From: Flavobacterium luminosum
GTDB taxonomy: Bacteria; Bacteroidota; Bacteroidia; Flavobacteriales; Flavobacteriaceae
DNA length: 64,000 bases
NCBI RefSeq assembly: GCF_023635005.1
Contig: NZ_JAMLJM010000002.1
Coordinates: 62,001 to 126,000 of the forward strand
Reading direction: 5' to 3'
The position numbers and the translations under genes are program-made. Positions 54,159 through 62,187 of the stretch are shown one piece after another. Within the stretch, counting starts at the first letter, position 1; each line of letters opens with the position of its first letter. Below the pieces are notes generated by a model, which did not search any database, was not told where the DNA came from, and saw only the letters and a list, made by a program, of their open reading frames with translations.

Positions 54159-54974
54159 ATGGCAAAATTAATATTTCAGAATAAAAAAGTTTTAGTTACC
54201 GGAGGCGCTTCAGGTATTGGAAAAATTATGGTTAGAAAAGCTTTAGAACGAAAAGCTTCTCATGTAGTAATTTGGGATGTGAATGCCGAAGGGTTAGCTA
54301 AGGTAAAAGAAGAGTTTGCTTCTTTTGAATCTGAAATTGTCACCTTTGTAGTCGATATTTCTCAGGTAGATCAAATTGTTGCCACAGCAGCCAAGGTAAG
54401 GGAAGAAGTCGGTGTCATTGATATTTTAATTAATAATGCAGGGATTGTTGTAGGAAAATATTTTTCAGAGCATTCTCATACCGATATTTCAAGAACAATG
54501 TTAATCAATTCCAATGCTTTAATGCACACAACCTTGGAATTTTTGCCAGAAATGAAAAATCAAGATTATGGCGCAATTTGTAATATTGCTTCTTCGGCTG
54601 GATTGATCTCTAATCCCAAGATGTCTGTTTACGCTGCTTCAAAATGGGCCGTGGTAGGATGGAGTGATAGTTTGCGAATTGAATTGAGCGAGACGAGTCA
54701 AAATGTTTCGGTTACTACCATTATGCCTTTTTATATTAATACCGGAATGTTTGATGGGGTAAAGTCTAAAGTATTACCAATACTAGATCCAGAAAAAACT
54801 TCGGAACGAATTATCAGAGCCATCGAAAATAGAACCAAAATGTTGGCGATACCTTTGCCATATTGGGTGATTCGATTGTGTCAAGGTATTTTTCCTTTAG
54901 CAATTTACGAATGGATCATGAAACATGTTTTTGGTATTTATGATTCTATGAAAGATTTTAAAGGAAGAAAATAA
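54159..54974 (+). CDS. Short-chain dehydrogenase/reductase, classical SDR
   Basis: 271 aa. The NAD(P) motif TGGASGIG (residues 14-21) is followed by NNAGI near 90, the catalytic serine in IASSAG near 146 and Y-A-A-S-K near 160. The C-terminal about 60 residues contain an amphipathic to hydrophobic segment (YWVIRLCQGIFPLAIYEW), as seen in membrane-associated SDRs of the 17-beta/DHRS7-like kind. The substrate is unknown, perhaps a lipid or retinoid-like alcohol. It is a single gene with possible operator repeats upstream. Confidence 0.88.
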   Translation: MAKLIFQNKKVLVTGGASGIGKIMVRKALERKASHVVIWDVNAEGLAKVKEEFASFESEIVTFVVDISQVDQIVATAAKVREEVGVIDILINNAGIVVGKYFSEHSHTDISRTMLINSNALMHTTLEFLPEMKNQDYGAICNIASSAGLISNPKMSVYAASKWAVVGWSDSLRIELSETSQNVSVTTIMPFYINTGMFDGVKSKVLPILDPEKTSERIIRAIENRTKMLAIPLPYWVIRLCQGIFPLAIYEWIMKHVFGIYDSMKDFKGRK

Positions 54975-55011
54975 CCAAAACTAGGCATTAGACCAGTATT
55001 TTCTCGGAATA

Positions 55012-55689
55012 TTAATCTTCTAGTAAATCTGGTCGTCTGTTTTTTGTATGTTCGAAGGCTTTTTCTTCACGCCATTTGTCTATGTTGGCGGCGTGTCCAC
55101 TTAGCAAGACATCGGGAACTTTCCATCCTTTATATTCTGCAGGTCGGGTGTAAATAGGAGGAGAGAGTAAGTTGTCCTGAAAACTATCGGTAAGTGCCGA
55201 AGTTTCATCGCTTAAAACCCCAGGAATCAATCGGATTAGGGCATCACACAAAACAATGGCGCCAATTTCGCCACCGCTGAGGACGTAATCGCCAATAGAG
55301 ATTTCTTTGGTTATGAAATGATCTCTTACCCGTTGATCCACCCCTTTATAATGTCCGCATAATATGATAATGTTTTCATACATCGACATTTTGTTTGCCA
55401 TGGGTTGATTTAAGGTTTCCCCATCGGGTGTCATGTAGATGATTTCATCATATTCTCGTTCCGATTTTAATTTTGTGATACAATCGTCTATGGGTTGAAT
55501 CATCATTACCATTCCAGCACCTCCACCAAACTGATAATCATCAATACTTCTGCGTTTGTCGTAAGCGTAATCTCTTAAATTATGGAAGTGAACTTCTACC
55601 AAGCCTTTTTCAATTGCTCTTTTCATAATAGATGCTTCAAATGGGCTTTTTAGTAATTCTGGTAAAACAGTGATAATATCTATACGCAT
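55012..55689 (-). CDS. trmD: tRNA (guanine-37-N1)-methyltransferase
   Basis: 225 aa SPOUT enzyme that methylates G37 next to the anticodon, preventing frameshifts. It has [13 protein letters not shown] at the start, the [10 protein letters not shown] region, [13 protein letters not shown] and the trefoil-knot motif [12 protein letters not shown]. The C-terminal helical domain has [19 protein letters not shown]. The ATG at 55689 is used; the frame extends 10 codons to a weaker start, and a -7 element TACCTTTG lies at 55709-55716. Confidence 0.96.
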   Translation of the reverse strand: MRIDIITVLPELLKSPFEASIMKRAIEKGLVEVHFHNLRDYAYDKRRSIDDYQFGGGAGMVMMIQPIDDCITKLKSEREYDEIIYMTPDGETLNQPMANKMSMYENIIILCGHYKGVDQRVRDHFITKEISIGDYVLSGGEIGAIVLCDALIRLIPGVLSDETSALTDSFQDNLLSPPIYTRPAEYKGWKVPDVLLSGHAANIDKWREEKAFEHTKNRRPDLLED

Positions 55690-55769
55690 ATTTATTGTAT
55701 CAAAGTGGCAAAGGTACAAAGTTTAGCTATTTGTACTTCTAATAAAATTTAAAATTGAACAGATGAATT

Positions 55770-55803
55770 AAAAAAAGAAAGCGATTTGAAACAAACCGCT
55801 TTC
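55770..55803 (-). terminator. Rho-independent terminator of the FabG-like gene
   Basis: On the minus strand GAAAGCGGTTTG and CAAATCGCTTTC pair over 12 positions including one G-U, with a 3-base loop, followed by seven T. Confidence 0.92.
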
Positions 55804-55823
55804 TATAGTATCAAGAATATTTT

Positions 55824-56540
55824 TTATGGATTGGTTGACCACAAAGAAGCCGTTTTTAGCATGGCTCTTCTTGGCAGTTGTAAACTCGCAACAATTAATT
55901 GTGCAAAATCTTCCGGTTGTAATACTTTTTCAGTATTTCCGTCGGTAATTCCTAGTTCTAGCGACATGTCAGAAGCTATTGTACTAGGCGTTAGAGTACA
56001 AACACGGATGTTGTTTTTTCGTACTTCTTTCATTAAAGATTCAGATAGTCCAATTACAGCAAACTTTGATGCTGAGTAGGCTGAAGTTCCTGGATTTCCG
56101 TTGATTCCGGCAGTAGACGACACATTAATAATGTCTCCTTGGTTTTTAGCCACTAAATGCGGTAAAACTTCTTTGGTTACATAGTACATACCCAATACAT
56201 TGGTTTGAATCATGTTAACCCATTTTTCTGTCTCCATTTCAAGAAAAGATCCGAAAGCAGCTATTCCAGCGTTATTCACTAAAATATCTACAGTTCCTAA
56301 TTCAGCAATAATTTTCTCAATACCTTCTTTTACTGCGTTATAATCACTAACATCAAAAACAGCATAAGTTGCATTCACTCCAAGTGCTTTTAACTCGTTT
56401 ACCGTAGCTAGTAAGTTTTGTTCATTTCTACCCGTAATGGCTACATCTACTCCTTCTTTAGCTAGTGCAATAGCAGTTGCTTTTCCTAGTCCTCTTCCTC
56501 CTCCGGTTATAATTGCTTTTTGACCTTTTAAATTTTCCAT
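55824..56540 (-). CDS. Short-chain dehydrogenase, 3-ketoacyl-ACP reductase-like
   Basis: 238 aa. It has TGGGRGLG at residues 12-19, NNAGI near 89, serine in VSSTAG near 141 and Y-S-A-S-K near 155, and no C-terminal extension. The overall pattern matches the FabG-like group, in which members reduce 3-ketoacyl-ACP or other ketones. Whether this is the housekeeping FabG cannot be decided, since no fatty-acid synthesis genes adjoin it. The ATG at 56540 is preferred to a TTG at 56561, which overlaps the -7 element TAAATTTG (56559-56566). Confidence 0.85.
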   Translation of the reverse strand: MENLKGQKAIITGGGRGLGKATAIALAKEGVDVAITGRNEQNLLATVNELKALGVNATYAVFDVSDYNAVKEGIEKIIAELGTVDILVNNAGIAAFGSFLEMETEKWVNMIQTNVLGMYYVTKEVLPHLVAKNQGDIINVSSTAGINGNPGTSAYSASKFAVIGLSESLMKEVRKNNIRVCTLTPSTIASDMSLELGITDGNTEKVLQPEDFAQLIVASLQLPRRAMLKTASLWSTNP

Positions 56541-56696
56541 ATGTTTAATTTTAAAGTGCAAATTTAAAAGGAATAGATTTTAAAATATTTAATTTTAAAT
56601 TAAGTTTATGAGTTGTAACCCTATTAAAAAACTTTTGTGTTTGAGCAGTAAGGAATTATTTAATATCCAATATCAGGTACTTTCTTTTAATATTTG

Positions 56697-56704
56697 TAAT
56701 TTTG
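56697..56704 (+). promoter_or_regulatory. -7 element (TAATTTTG) of the dual PPIase gene
   Basis: TAATTTTG at 56697-56704 would start RNA about 19 bases before the ATG at 56730. The -33 TTG is not evident. Confidence 0.5.
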
Positions 56705-56729
56705 TGACTCAAATTTAAATAAATATACT

Positions 56730-57662
56730 ATGCAAGACGGTATTTACGCAAAATTTAATACTTCAAAAGGCTCTATCTTAGTAAAGTTAACGTACGATTT
56801 GACTCCAGGAACTGTAGGGAATTTCGTTGGATTAGCAGAAGGTAATTTAGAAAATTCAGTAAAACCTCAAGGACAAAAATATTATGACGGCTTGAAATTT
56901 CACCGCGTGATTCCGGACTTTATGATTCAAGGAGGATGCCCATTGGGAACAGGAACAGGAGATCCAGGATATAAATTTGACGATGAGTTTCACCCTTCAT
57001 TAAAACACGACAAGCCAGGTGTGTTATCTATGGCTAATGCAGGACCGGGAACCAATGGTTCACAATTTTTTATCACACACGTTCCAACGCCATGGTTAGA
57101 TGGAAAACATTCTGTTTTTGGTCATGTGGTAGAAGGTCAAGATGTGGTTGATGCAGTAGCTCAGGGAGATACTTTAGAAAGCATCGAAATAATCCGTCAA
57201 GGCGAAGAAGCTCAAAAATGGAATGCGGTAGAAGCTTTCCGTACTTTTGAAGGTTCTAGACTGAAAAGAATTGAAGAGGCTAAGCGTCAAGCTGAAGAGG
57301 CTATGGAAAGATTGGCTGCTGGTTTTGAAAGAACAGAAAGTGGTTTACGTTATAAAATCATTCAAAAAGGGAATGGTAAACAAGCGGAGAAAGGAAAAAC
57401 AGTTTCTGTGCATTACGAAGGTAAATTAGAAAACGGTAAAACATTTGACAGTTCTTATCCTCGTAAAAAACCAATTGAATTTCCATTAGGGAAAGGATTT
57501 GTAATTGAAGGATGGGACGAAGGAATTGCATTATTGCAAGTAGGAGATAAAGCACGTTTTGTGATTCCATCTTATTTGGGTTACGGTGATAAAAGTGTAG
57601 GCGGAGTGATTCCTGCTAATGCAACTCTTATTTTTGACGTAGAGTTAATGGATGTAAAATAA
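56730..57662 (+). CDS. Dual-family peptidyl-prolyl isomerase (cyclophilin-FKBP fusion)
   Basis: 310 aa with two complete PPIase domains. Residues about 1-160 are a cyclophilin ([39 protein letters not shown], with the catalytic arginine in FHRV). A charged helical linker of about 40 residues ([20 protein letters not shown]) follows. Residues about 205-310 are an FKBP domain ([37 protein letters not shown]). No signal peptide is present, so it acts in the cytoplasm as a folding helper. Cyclophilin-FKBP fusions of this order have been described from Flavobacterium. It is monocistronic. Confidence 0.94.
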   Translation: MQDGIYAKFNTSKGSILVKLTYDLTPGTVGNFVGLAEGNLENSVKPQGQKYYDGLKFHRVIPDFMIQGGCPLGTGTGDPGYKFDDEFHPSLKHDKPGVLSMANAGPGTNGSQFFITHVPTPWLDGKHSVFGHVVEGQDVVDAVAQGDTLESIEIIRQGEEAQKWNAVEAFRTFEGSRLKRIEEAKRQAEEAMERLAAGFERTESGLRYKIIQKGNGKQAEKGKTVSVHYEGKLENGKTFDSSYPRKKPIEFPLGKGFVIEGWDEGIALLQVGDKARFVIPSYLGYGDKSVGGVIPANATLIFDVELMDVK

Positions 57663-57681
57663 GATTTACACCCTCATCAAT

Positions 57682-57718
57682 AAAAAAATCTCCGTTCATT
57701 AGAGCGGAGATTTTTTTT
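57682..57718. terminator. Two-way terminator between dual PPIase and T9SS gene
   Basis: Stem ATCTCCG (57688-57694) and CGGAGAT (57705-57711) with A and T runs on either side. It ends both convergent genes. Confidence 0.9.
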
Positions 57719-57759
57719 ATCACTATTTATTAAATAATACGATTAGATAATCATTTTGT

Positions 57760-60700
57760 TTATCGTTTTAAAGTGAAATGACCTCTTACTTCACGGCCGT
57801 CTTCTAAAATAGATTTGTACCAATAATCGTCAGAGGGTTGAGGTACTCCCAAATAGGTACCATCCCAACCTTCATTAAGAGGATTAATTTCTTTTAAAAG
57901 TTTGCCGTATCGGTTAAAAATGTAAATTTTAGCTTTGGAATTAAATTGACTGCTAGCTCCAATCATATTCCAATGATCGTGATATCCATCACCATTTGGG
58001 GTAAAGTATTGAGGAAACCCAGTTATAGAAATAGGAACTTCTAATACAGGACAGCCATTTAAGTCTAATACATAAACGGTATGTAATCCCGGACGAACAT
58101 TTTCGAAATATCCTGTGGTTTGTCTTTCAGCATATAAATCGTCTAACGTAAATACATAATTTCCTAATCCGGTTACGGTAATAGAAATACTGTTATTCTC
58201 AGTTAAATCTTTAACGACTGGTTCTCCAATTAATGTAGCAGTGTTTGAGGTATTCACAGTAATGATACGTTCTTTACTACATTGCAAACCATTAGCGTTA
58301 GAAACAGTAACTTTATATTCACCCGCTTCATTTACATTGAGATAAGGATTGTTTTCACCGTTCAATGGAGTTCCATCTTTATGCCATTGGAATAAATAAT
58401 TTGAAAAATTAGAATTTTGAGGAAGCCCCGAAGTTAAGGTTTGATATATATTAGCATCATTGGTACAAATATAAGTATCATCCTCCTTATCAACATTTGT
58501 ATCAATAGCAGGTAAAGGTTCTACAACAACATCAAAAGTGATAGGTTTACCAAAACAAGCATCTGTAATTTTGTCTTCTATTCTGATCCAGATGGTTTGT
58601 CTGTCTTTATAACCTGTATTTCTGTAATTTGAAATATCCGAAATAGCCAGAGAGTTTCCGTTTGCATCATTCTCTAAATAATAATCATTCTCGTTTTTAT
58701 AAAATTTAAATTCGAGATTAGTATTGTTTAAAAAAGTAGTCAAATCATTGGCGATGTCAGTAAAATCAAAGGAAGCAATTCCGTCATAATCATTATTAAC
58801 CGCGTCTACATAATCGTCACATTGATGTTTGTCTGAAGGTTGAGGGAAAGTAATTGCCCCAGCCGTTGAAACATACAATTCCATGCTAGTAACACTGAAA
58901 CAGTTGTTGTTATTGGTTACTCTAACCCAGATGGTTTGAGGAGATGAAGTATTTTCATAAGAAGTTGGATTGGTGATTAAATCACTAGCTTCATTGTTTC
59001 GCGCACCTGTTTCCGTTAAGAAAAAGTCTATCTTTTCATTGACATAATTGTTTGAAAGTTGGCTTTCTTTATTTCTTAAATTGAAAATACTTTGATTGTT
59101 AGTGTCGGTGTCACACTGAATATAAGTAACTCCACTATTTACAATAGGCAATTCATAAATAATTAACGATGCATGGTTTGAATAAAAATCACAACTATTA
59201 CCGCTTCGGTTTAATTGTACACGATAAACAAAACCATTCATATTACTCTGTAAATTTGTAATGGTTAATTGATTAGTGTTAGTTCCATAATAGGTAGTGT
59301 CGTTGCTAAGATTGCTCCAGTTTAAACCATTATCTGTCGATAATTGCCATTGAAAAGTCTCCGCATTTACGTCTATTTCAAAAGTAGTAGTTTCGAATAA
59401 ACATTGAGCTTTATTGCTAGGTTGAGCGATAATTGTTATTGGGGCTACCGTAGTATAATCCGGGTGAGGAGTAGTGTAACCTATGGCGTTTGTTACTAGT
59501 CCGTTAGCATTTACCATAACTGTAGTATCTCCGAGAATCCCGTCGAAGTTGTTGTCTGAAAAGCCAGCTTCTTTAACATCAAAACAAAGATCATTGTCGC
59601 TGTCTAATTCTCTAAAATTCTTTATACCATCTGTATCAGTATCTACTATACCTTCAACAGAATCAAGGATACCATCATTATCAGAATCCAAGTCTAAATA
59701 ATCAGGAACTAAATCGTTGTCGTTGTCATAAGGGATGAATCCATTTTCGAAAGCGTTATCTAAACCATTTAAATTGGTATCAGAATTAGATAAAACTACT
59801 GGTGCATTACCTTGAGCTTCAATCACATCACTTATTCCATCGTTATCACTGTCGTTATCGAGTTGATCAGGAATGCCATCACTATCAGTATCTTTGTAAA
59901 CACAAGTCGCTAGTACTTTAAAAGTAGATTTGTTGATTTCTGTATCAGATAAATTTTTATGGGTAATTTTTAATGAAGCAGTTTGATAGGACTGAAATTT
60001 AAAATCAGCGTTTCCGGCAGCTAAAGGTGTGCTTCCATTCAAACGGAATCGGATTTCGAAAGAAGAGTATTGCGTTACATCGCTCTCATAAATTCCATCA
60101 TAATTAGTATCAATTAATAACTGATTTGACGGGTTTAGCACCGTGATGGTTTTATTGATATCACTATTTACAACATATTCAGCATTTGAATTGATTAGAT
60201 CGTTTGGCGCTGCTGTTTGAGGATATTCTAGAGTGATGTTGGTCGGTTGACTGAAATTTAAAGTGTAATCTACAAAATATCCTTTTCCGGCTGGGACTTC
60301 TGTAATGAAACTTCCGTCGGCATTTCCAGTAAAAGGAATGGCTGCTGCCATAGTAGAAGTTGAGTAACTGGTATTGTAAGTAATGGTTGAATTGGGAATG
60401 TTACCCGTGGTTACTGCTGTGTTAATGATTTGATTGCCAAACGATTCAGTGCAATTGGTAATTCCGTCGTTGTCATTGTCAATATCAATGTTATCATTAG
60501 CCAAATCACCATCTTGGTTCGTAGAACAAGAACTAACAGGAATTCGATCAGATTCAAGACTTCTTCCACAAGAAGAAATAGAAGCTTTAACATGATAAAA
60601 CCCAGGTTGTGTAGGAGTGTAGGAATTATTGGTTGCCCCCGTCGTGATAGGCACTTCATTGAAATACCATTGAAATTGATCAAAAGAAGTAACATCATTT

Positions 60701-62154
60701 ACTTTTAAAACAATATTAGGTATACAATTTTCATTACTTACGGAAACTTTTTGAAAAGCAACTTCAGGGGCAAAAGTAAAACCAGAGTAAAAACCTCCGT
60801 ATGTTGCAAATCCAGAAGATCCAAAATAGGATAAATAAACCGATTCACTCGAAAAAACAGAAACATTTCCACTTAATCCATTGAAAATATAGGTAACATA
60901 ATCTGGATTTCCGGTAACGTTAGAAGGACCAGTATAACTCACACCAATGTTTGATAAATTAGCCAAAGTATAGTCAACACCGTTGATAATAAAATTTAAT
61001 GAGGCGCCCTTTTTAGTTACAATAGAAACTGTGCCTCCAAAATTACTATCAGTACCTACTTCATTTATTTTAGGGATATTATTGATAATTTTAGGAGTTT
61101 CGCAACTTAAAGGCGGCACAAAATGCATGTTCTGATTAGCTTCATTTCCAGAACCTCCTAGGCCTTGATAGGCAAATACATTTTTAGAGGTTTTAACATA
61201 TAAATTATTGTCGCTGGTGAAATTAAAACCATTGATTGCTAAATATTCACCCGCATTCAAGATAGCTGTCGGCGTTGTATTTCCGTTAATAAAAACCTCG
61301 GTTCCGTTTTCATGAGCAACTAATAAGGGTTTTTCTACATCGTTGTTTCCTTTTCCTTTAATGAAGATGTATTCGTTACCAATATTTTTTGTAGACACAA
61401 TTTGGTCAAAACCAAAATCGGAACTATTGGTAACAGAACCGTTTGAACCTCCATACGAGCCACAATTCACTGCGATAGGTTTGTTGGAACTAATAAGCGC
61501 CCCGATTAGCCCGTCTCTATTTGCATTATTTGGTCCTTGAGTAGCTATAATATAACTTTCACCACTATTTAAGGTAATGCTGAAGGGAGCATTTCCGGTA
61601 TTTTGATTGACTAGTGTAGTACCTGGTTTGATATCACTGAATGTTACAACGGTATTGTTTTCGGTTGCTAAAACTGAGGCAAAAGTATAATGTCTAGTAT
61701 CTGTAATTAATCCGGGACTGTTGTTGGTAAAAGCCCCGATTCTGTATTCAGTACCCAATGCTGCTAAACCTTTTGAAACGATACCTCCAGCTTGATTTAT
61801 AGCGGTTAATCGGACAGTAACATAAATTAAATCGTCTGCTTCAACGATATACCCTTTGTTATTTAGCACCGAACCTACAGAGAATCCGTTAGCTAAAATT
61901 TGTGTATCGGAACCATTTCCTATAATAATTGACTGAGGATTATCTCTACTCACGACTCCAGTGGTTGAAGCCCCACCTAAAGCAGTGATTTTATAGTTTA
62001 CATTGGTTGTACTTGGACAGGAAATATATAAGGCTTGTTCTAAAGACTGATATGCTTCACTGTTTGAAATAGGAGGGATATAATGTGTTTTACTGAATTG
62101 CGCATAACCATTTAGCCCTAAAAAAAAGGTTAACAATAATAATTTAATTCTCAT
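57760..62154 (-). CDS. Large T9SS surface protein: IgGFc-binding-like region, TSP3 repeats, type-B CTD
   Basis: 1464 aa. A signal peptide (1-18, ending GYAQ) is followed by an IgGFc-binding-protein-like region to about residue 470. An Ig/PKD-like segment lies near 475-540. Calcium-binding thrombospondin type-3-like D-x-D-x-D-G repeats lie at about 546-570 and 755-870. Several Ig-like or SprB-like beta domains follow. The C-terminal about 85 residues are the gliding-motility-associated (type-B) sorting domain with FTPNGDGYHDHWN, IFNRYGKLL, GWDGTYLG and the end GHFTLKR. It is therefore secreted by the type IX system and attached to or released from the cell surface. Its own -7 element TACCTTTG lies at 62175-62182. 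No PorP/SprF-type gene is next to it. Confidence 0.88.
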   Translation of the reverse strand: MRIKLLLLTFFLGLNGYAQFSKTHYIPPISNSEAYQSLEQALYISCPSTTNVNYKITALGGASTTGVVSRDNPQSIIIGNGSDTQILANGFSVGSVLNNKGYIVEADDLIYVTVRLTAINQAGGIVSKGLAALGTEYRIGAFTNNSPGLITDTRHYTFASVLATENNTVVTFSDIKPGTTLVNQNTGNAPFSITLNSGESYIIATQGPNNANRDGLIGALISSNKPIAVNCGSYGGSNGSVTNSSDFGFDQIVSTKNIGNEYIFIKGKGNNDVEKPLLVAHENGTEVFINGNTTPTAILNAGEYLAINGFNFTSDNNLYVKTSKNVFAYQGLGGSGNEANQNMHFVPPLSCETPKIINNIPKINEVGTDSNFGGTVSIVTKKGASLNFIINGVDYTLANLSNIGVSYTGPSNVTGNPDYVTYIFNGLSGNVSVFSSESVYLSYFGSSGFATYGGFYSGFTFAPEVAFQKVSVSNENCIPNIVLKVNDVTSFDQFQWYFNEVPITTGATNNSYTPTQPGFYHVKASISSCGRSLESDRIPVSSCSTNQDGDLANDNIDIDNDNDGITNCTESFGNQIINTAVTTGNIPNSTITYNTSYSTSTMAAAIPFTGNADGSFITEVPAGKGYFVDYTLNFSQPTNITLEYPQTAAPNDLINSNAEYVVNSDINKTITVLNPSNQLLIDTNYDGIYESDVTQYSSFEIRFRLNGSTPLAAGNADFKFQSYQTASLKITHKNLSDTEINKSTFKVLATCVYKDTDSDGIPDQLDNDSDNDGISDVIEAQGNAPVVLSNSDTNLNGLDNAFENGFIPYDNDNDLVPDYLDLDSDNDGILDSVEGIVDTDTDGIKNFRELDSDNDLCFDVKEAGFSDNNFDGILGDTTVMVNANGLVTNAIGYTTPHPDYTTVAPITIIAQPSNKAQCLFETTTFEIDVNAETFQWQLSTDNGLNWSNLSNDTTYYGTNTNQLTITNLQSNMNGFVYRVQLNRSGNSCDFYSNHASLIIYELPIVNSGVTYIQCDTDTNNQSIFNLRNKESQLSNNYVNEKIDFFLTETGARNNEASDLITNPTSYENTSSPQTIWVRVTNNNNCFSVTSMELYVSTAGAITFPQPSDKHQCDDYVDAVNNDYDGIASFDFTDIANDLTTFLNNTNLEFKFYKNENDYYLENDANGNSLAISDISNYRNTGYKDRQTIWIRIEDKITDACFGKPITFDVVVEPLPAIDTNVDKEDDTYICTNDANIYQTLTSGLPQNSNFSNYLFQWHKDGTPLNGENNPYLNVNEAGEYKVTVSNANGLQCSKERIITVNTSNTATLIGEPVVKDLTENNSISITVTGLGNYVFTLDDLYAERQTTGYFENVRPGLHTVYVLDLNGCPVLEVPISITGFPQYFTPNGDGYHDHWNMIGASSQFNSKAKIYIFNRYGKLLKEINPLNEGWDGTYLGVPQPSDDYWYKSILEDGREVRGHFTLKR

Positions 62155-62187
62155 AAGTTTGTTTGGTTGTGGTCCAAAGGTAGAGAA

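Noticed and set aside
53377-55689. Classical rpsP-rimM-trmD-rplS operon
   Set aside because: rplS and trmD are separated by about 1.3 kb, including an opposite-strand SDR gene, and rplS has its own promoter and terminator.
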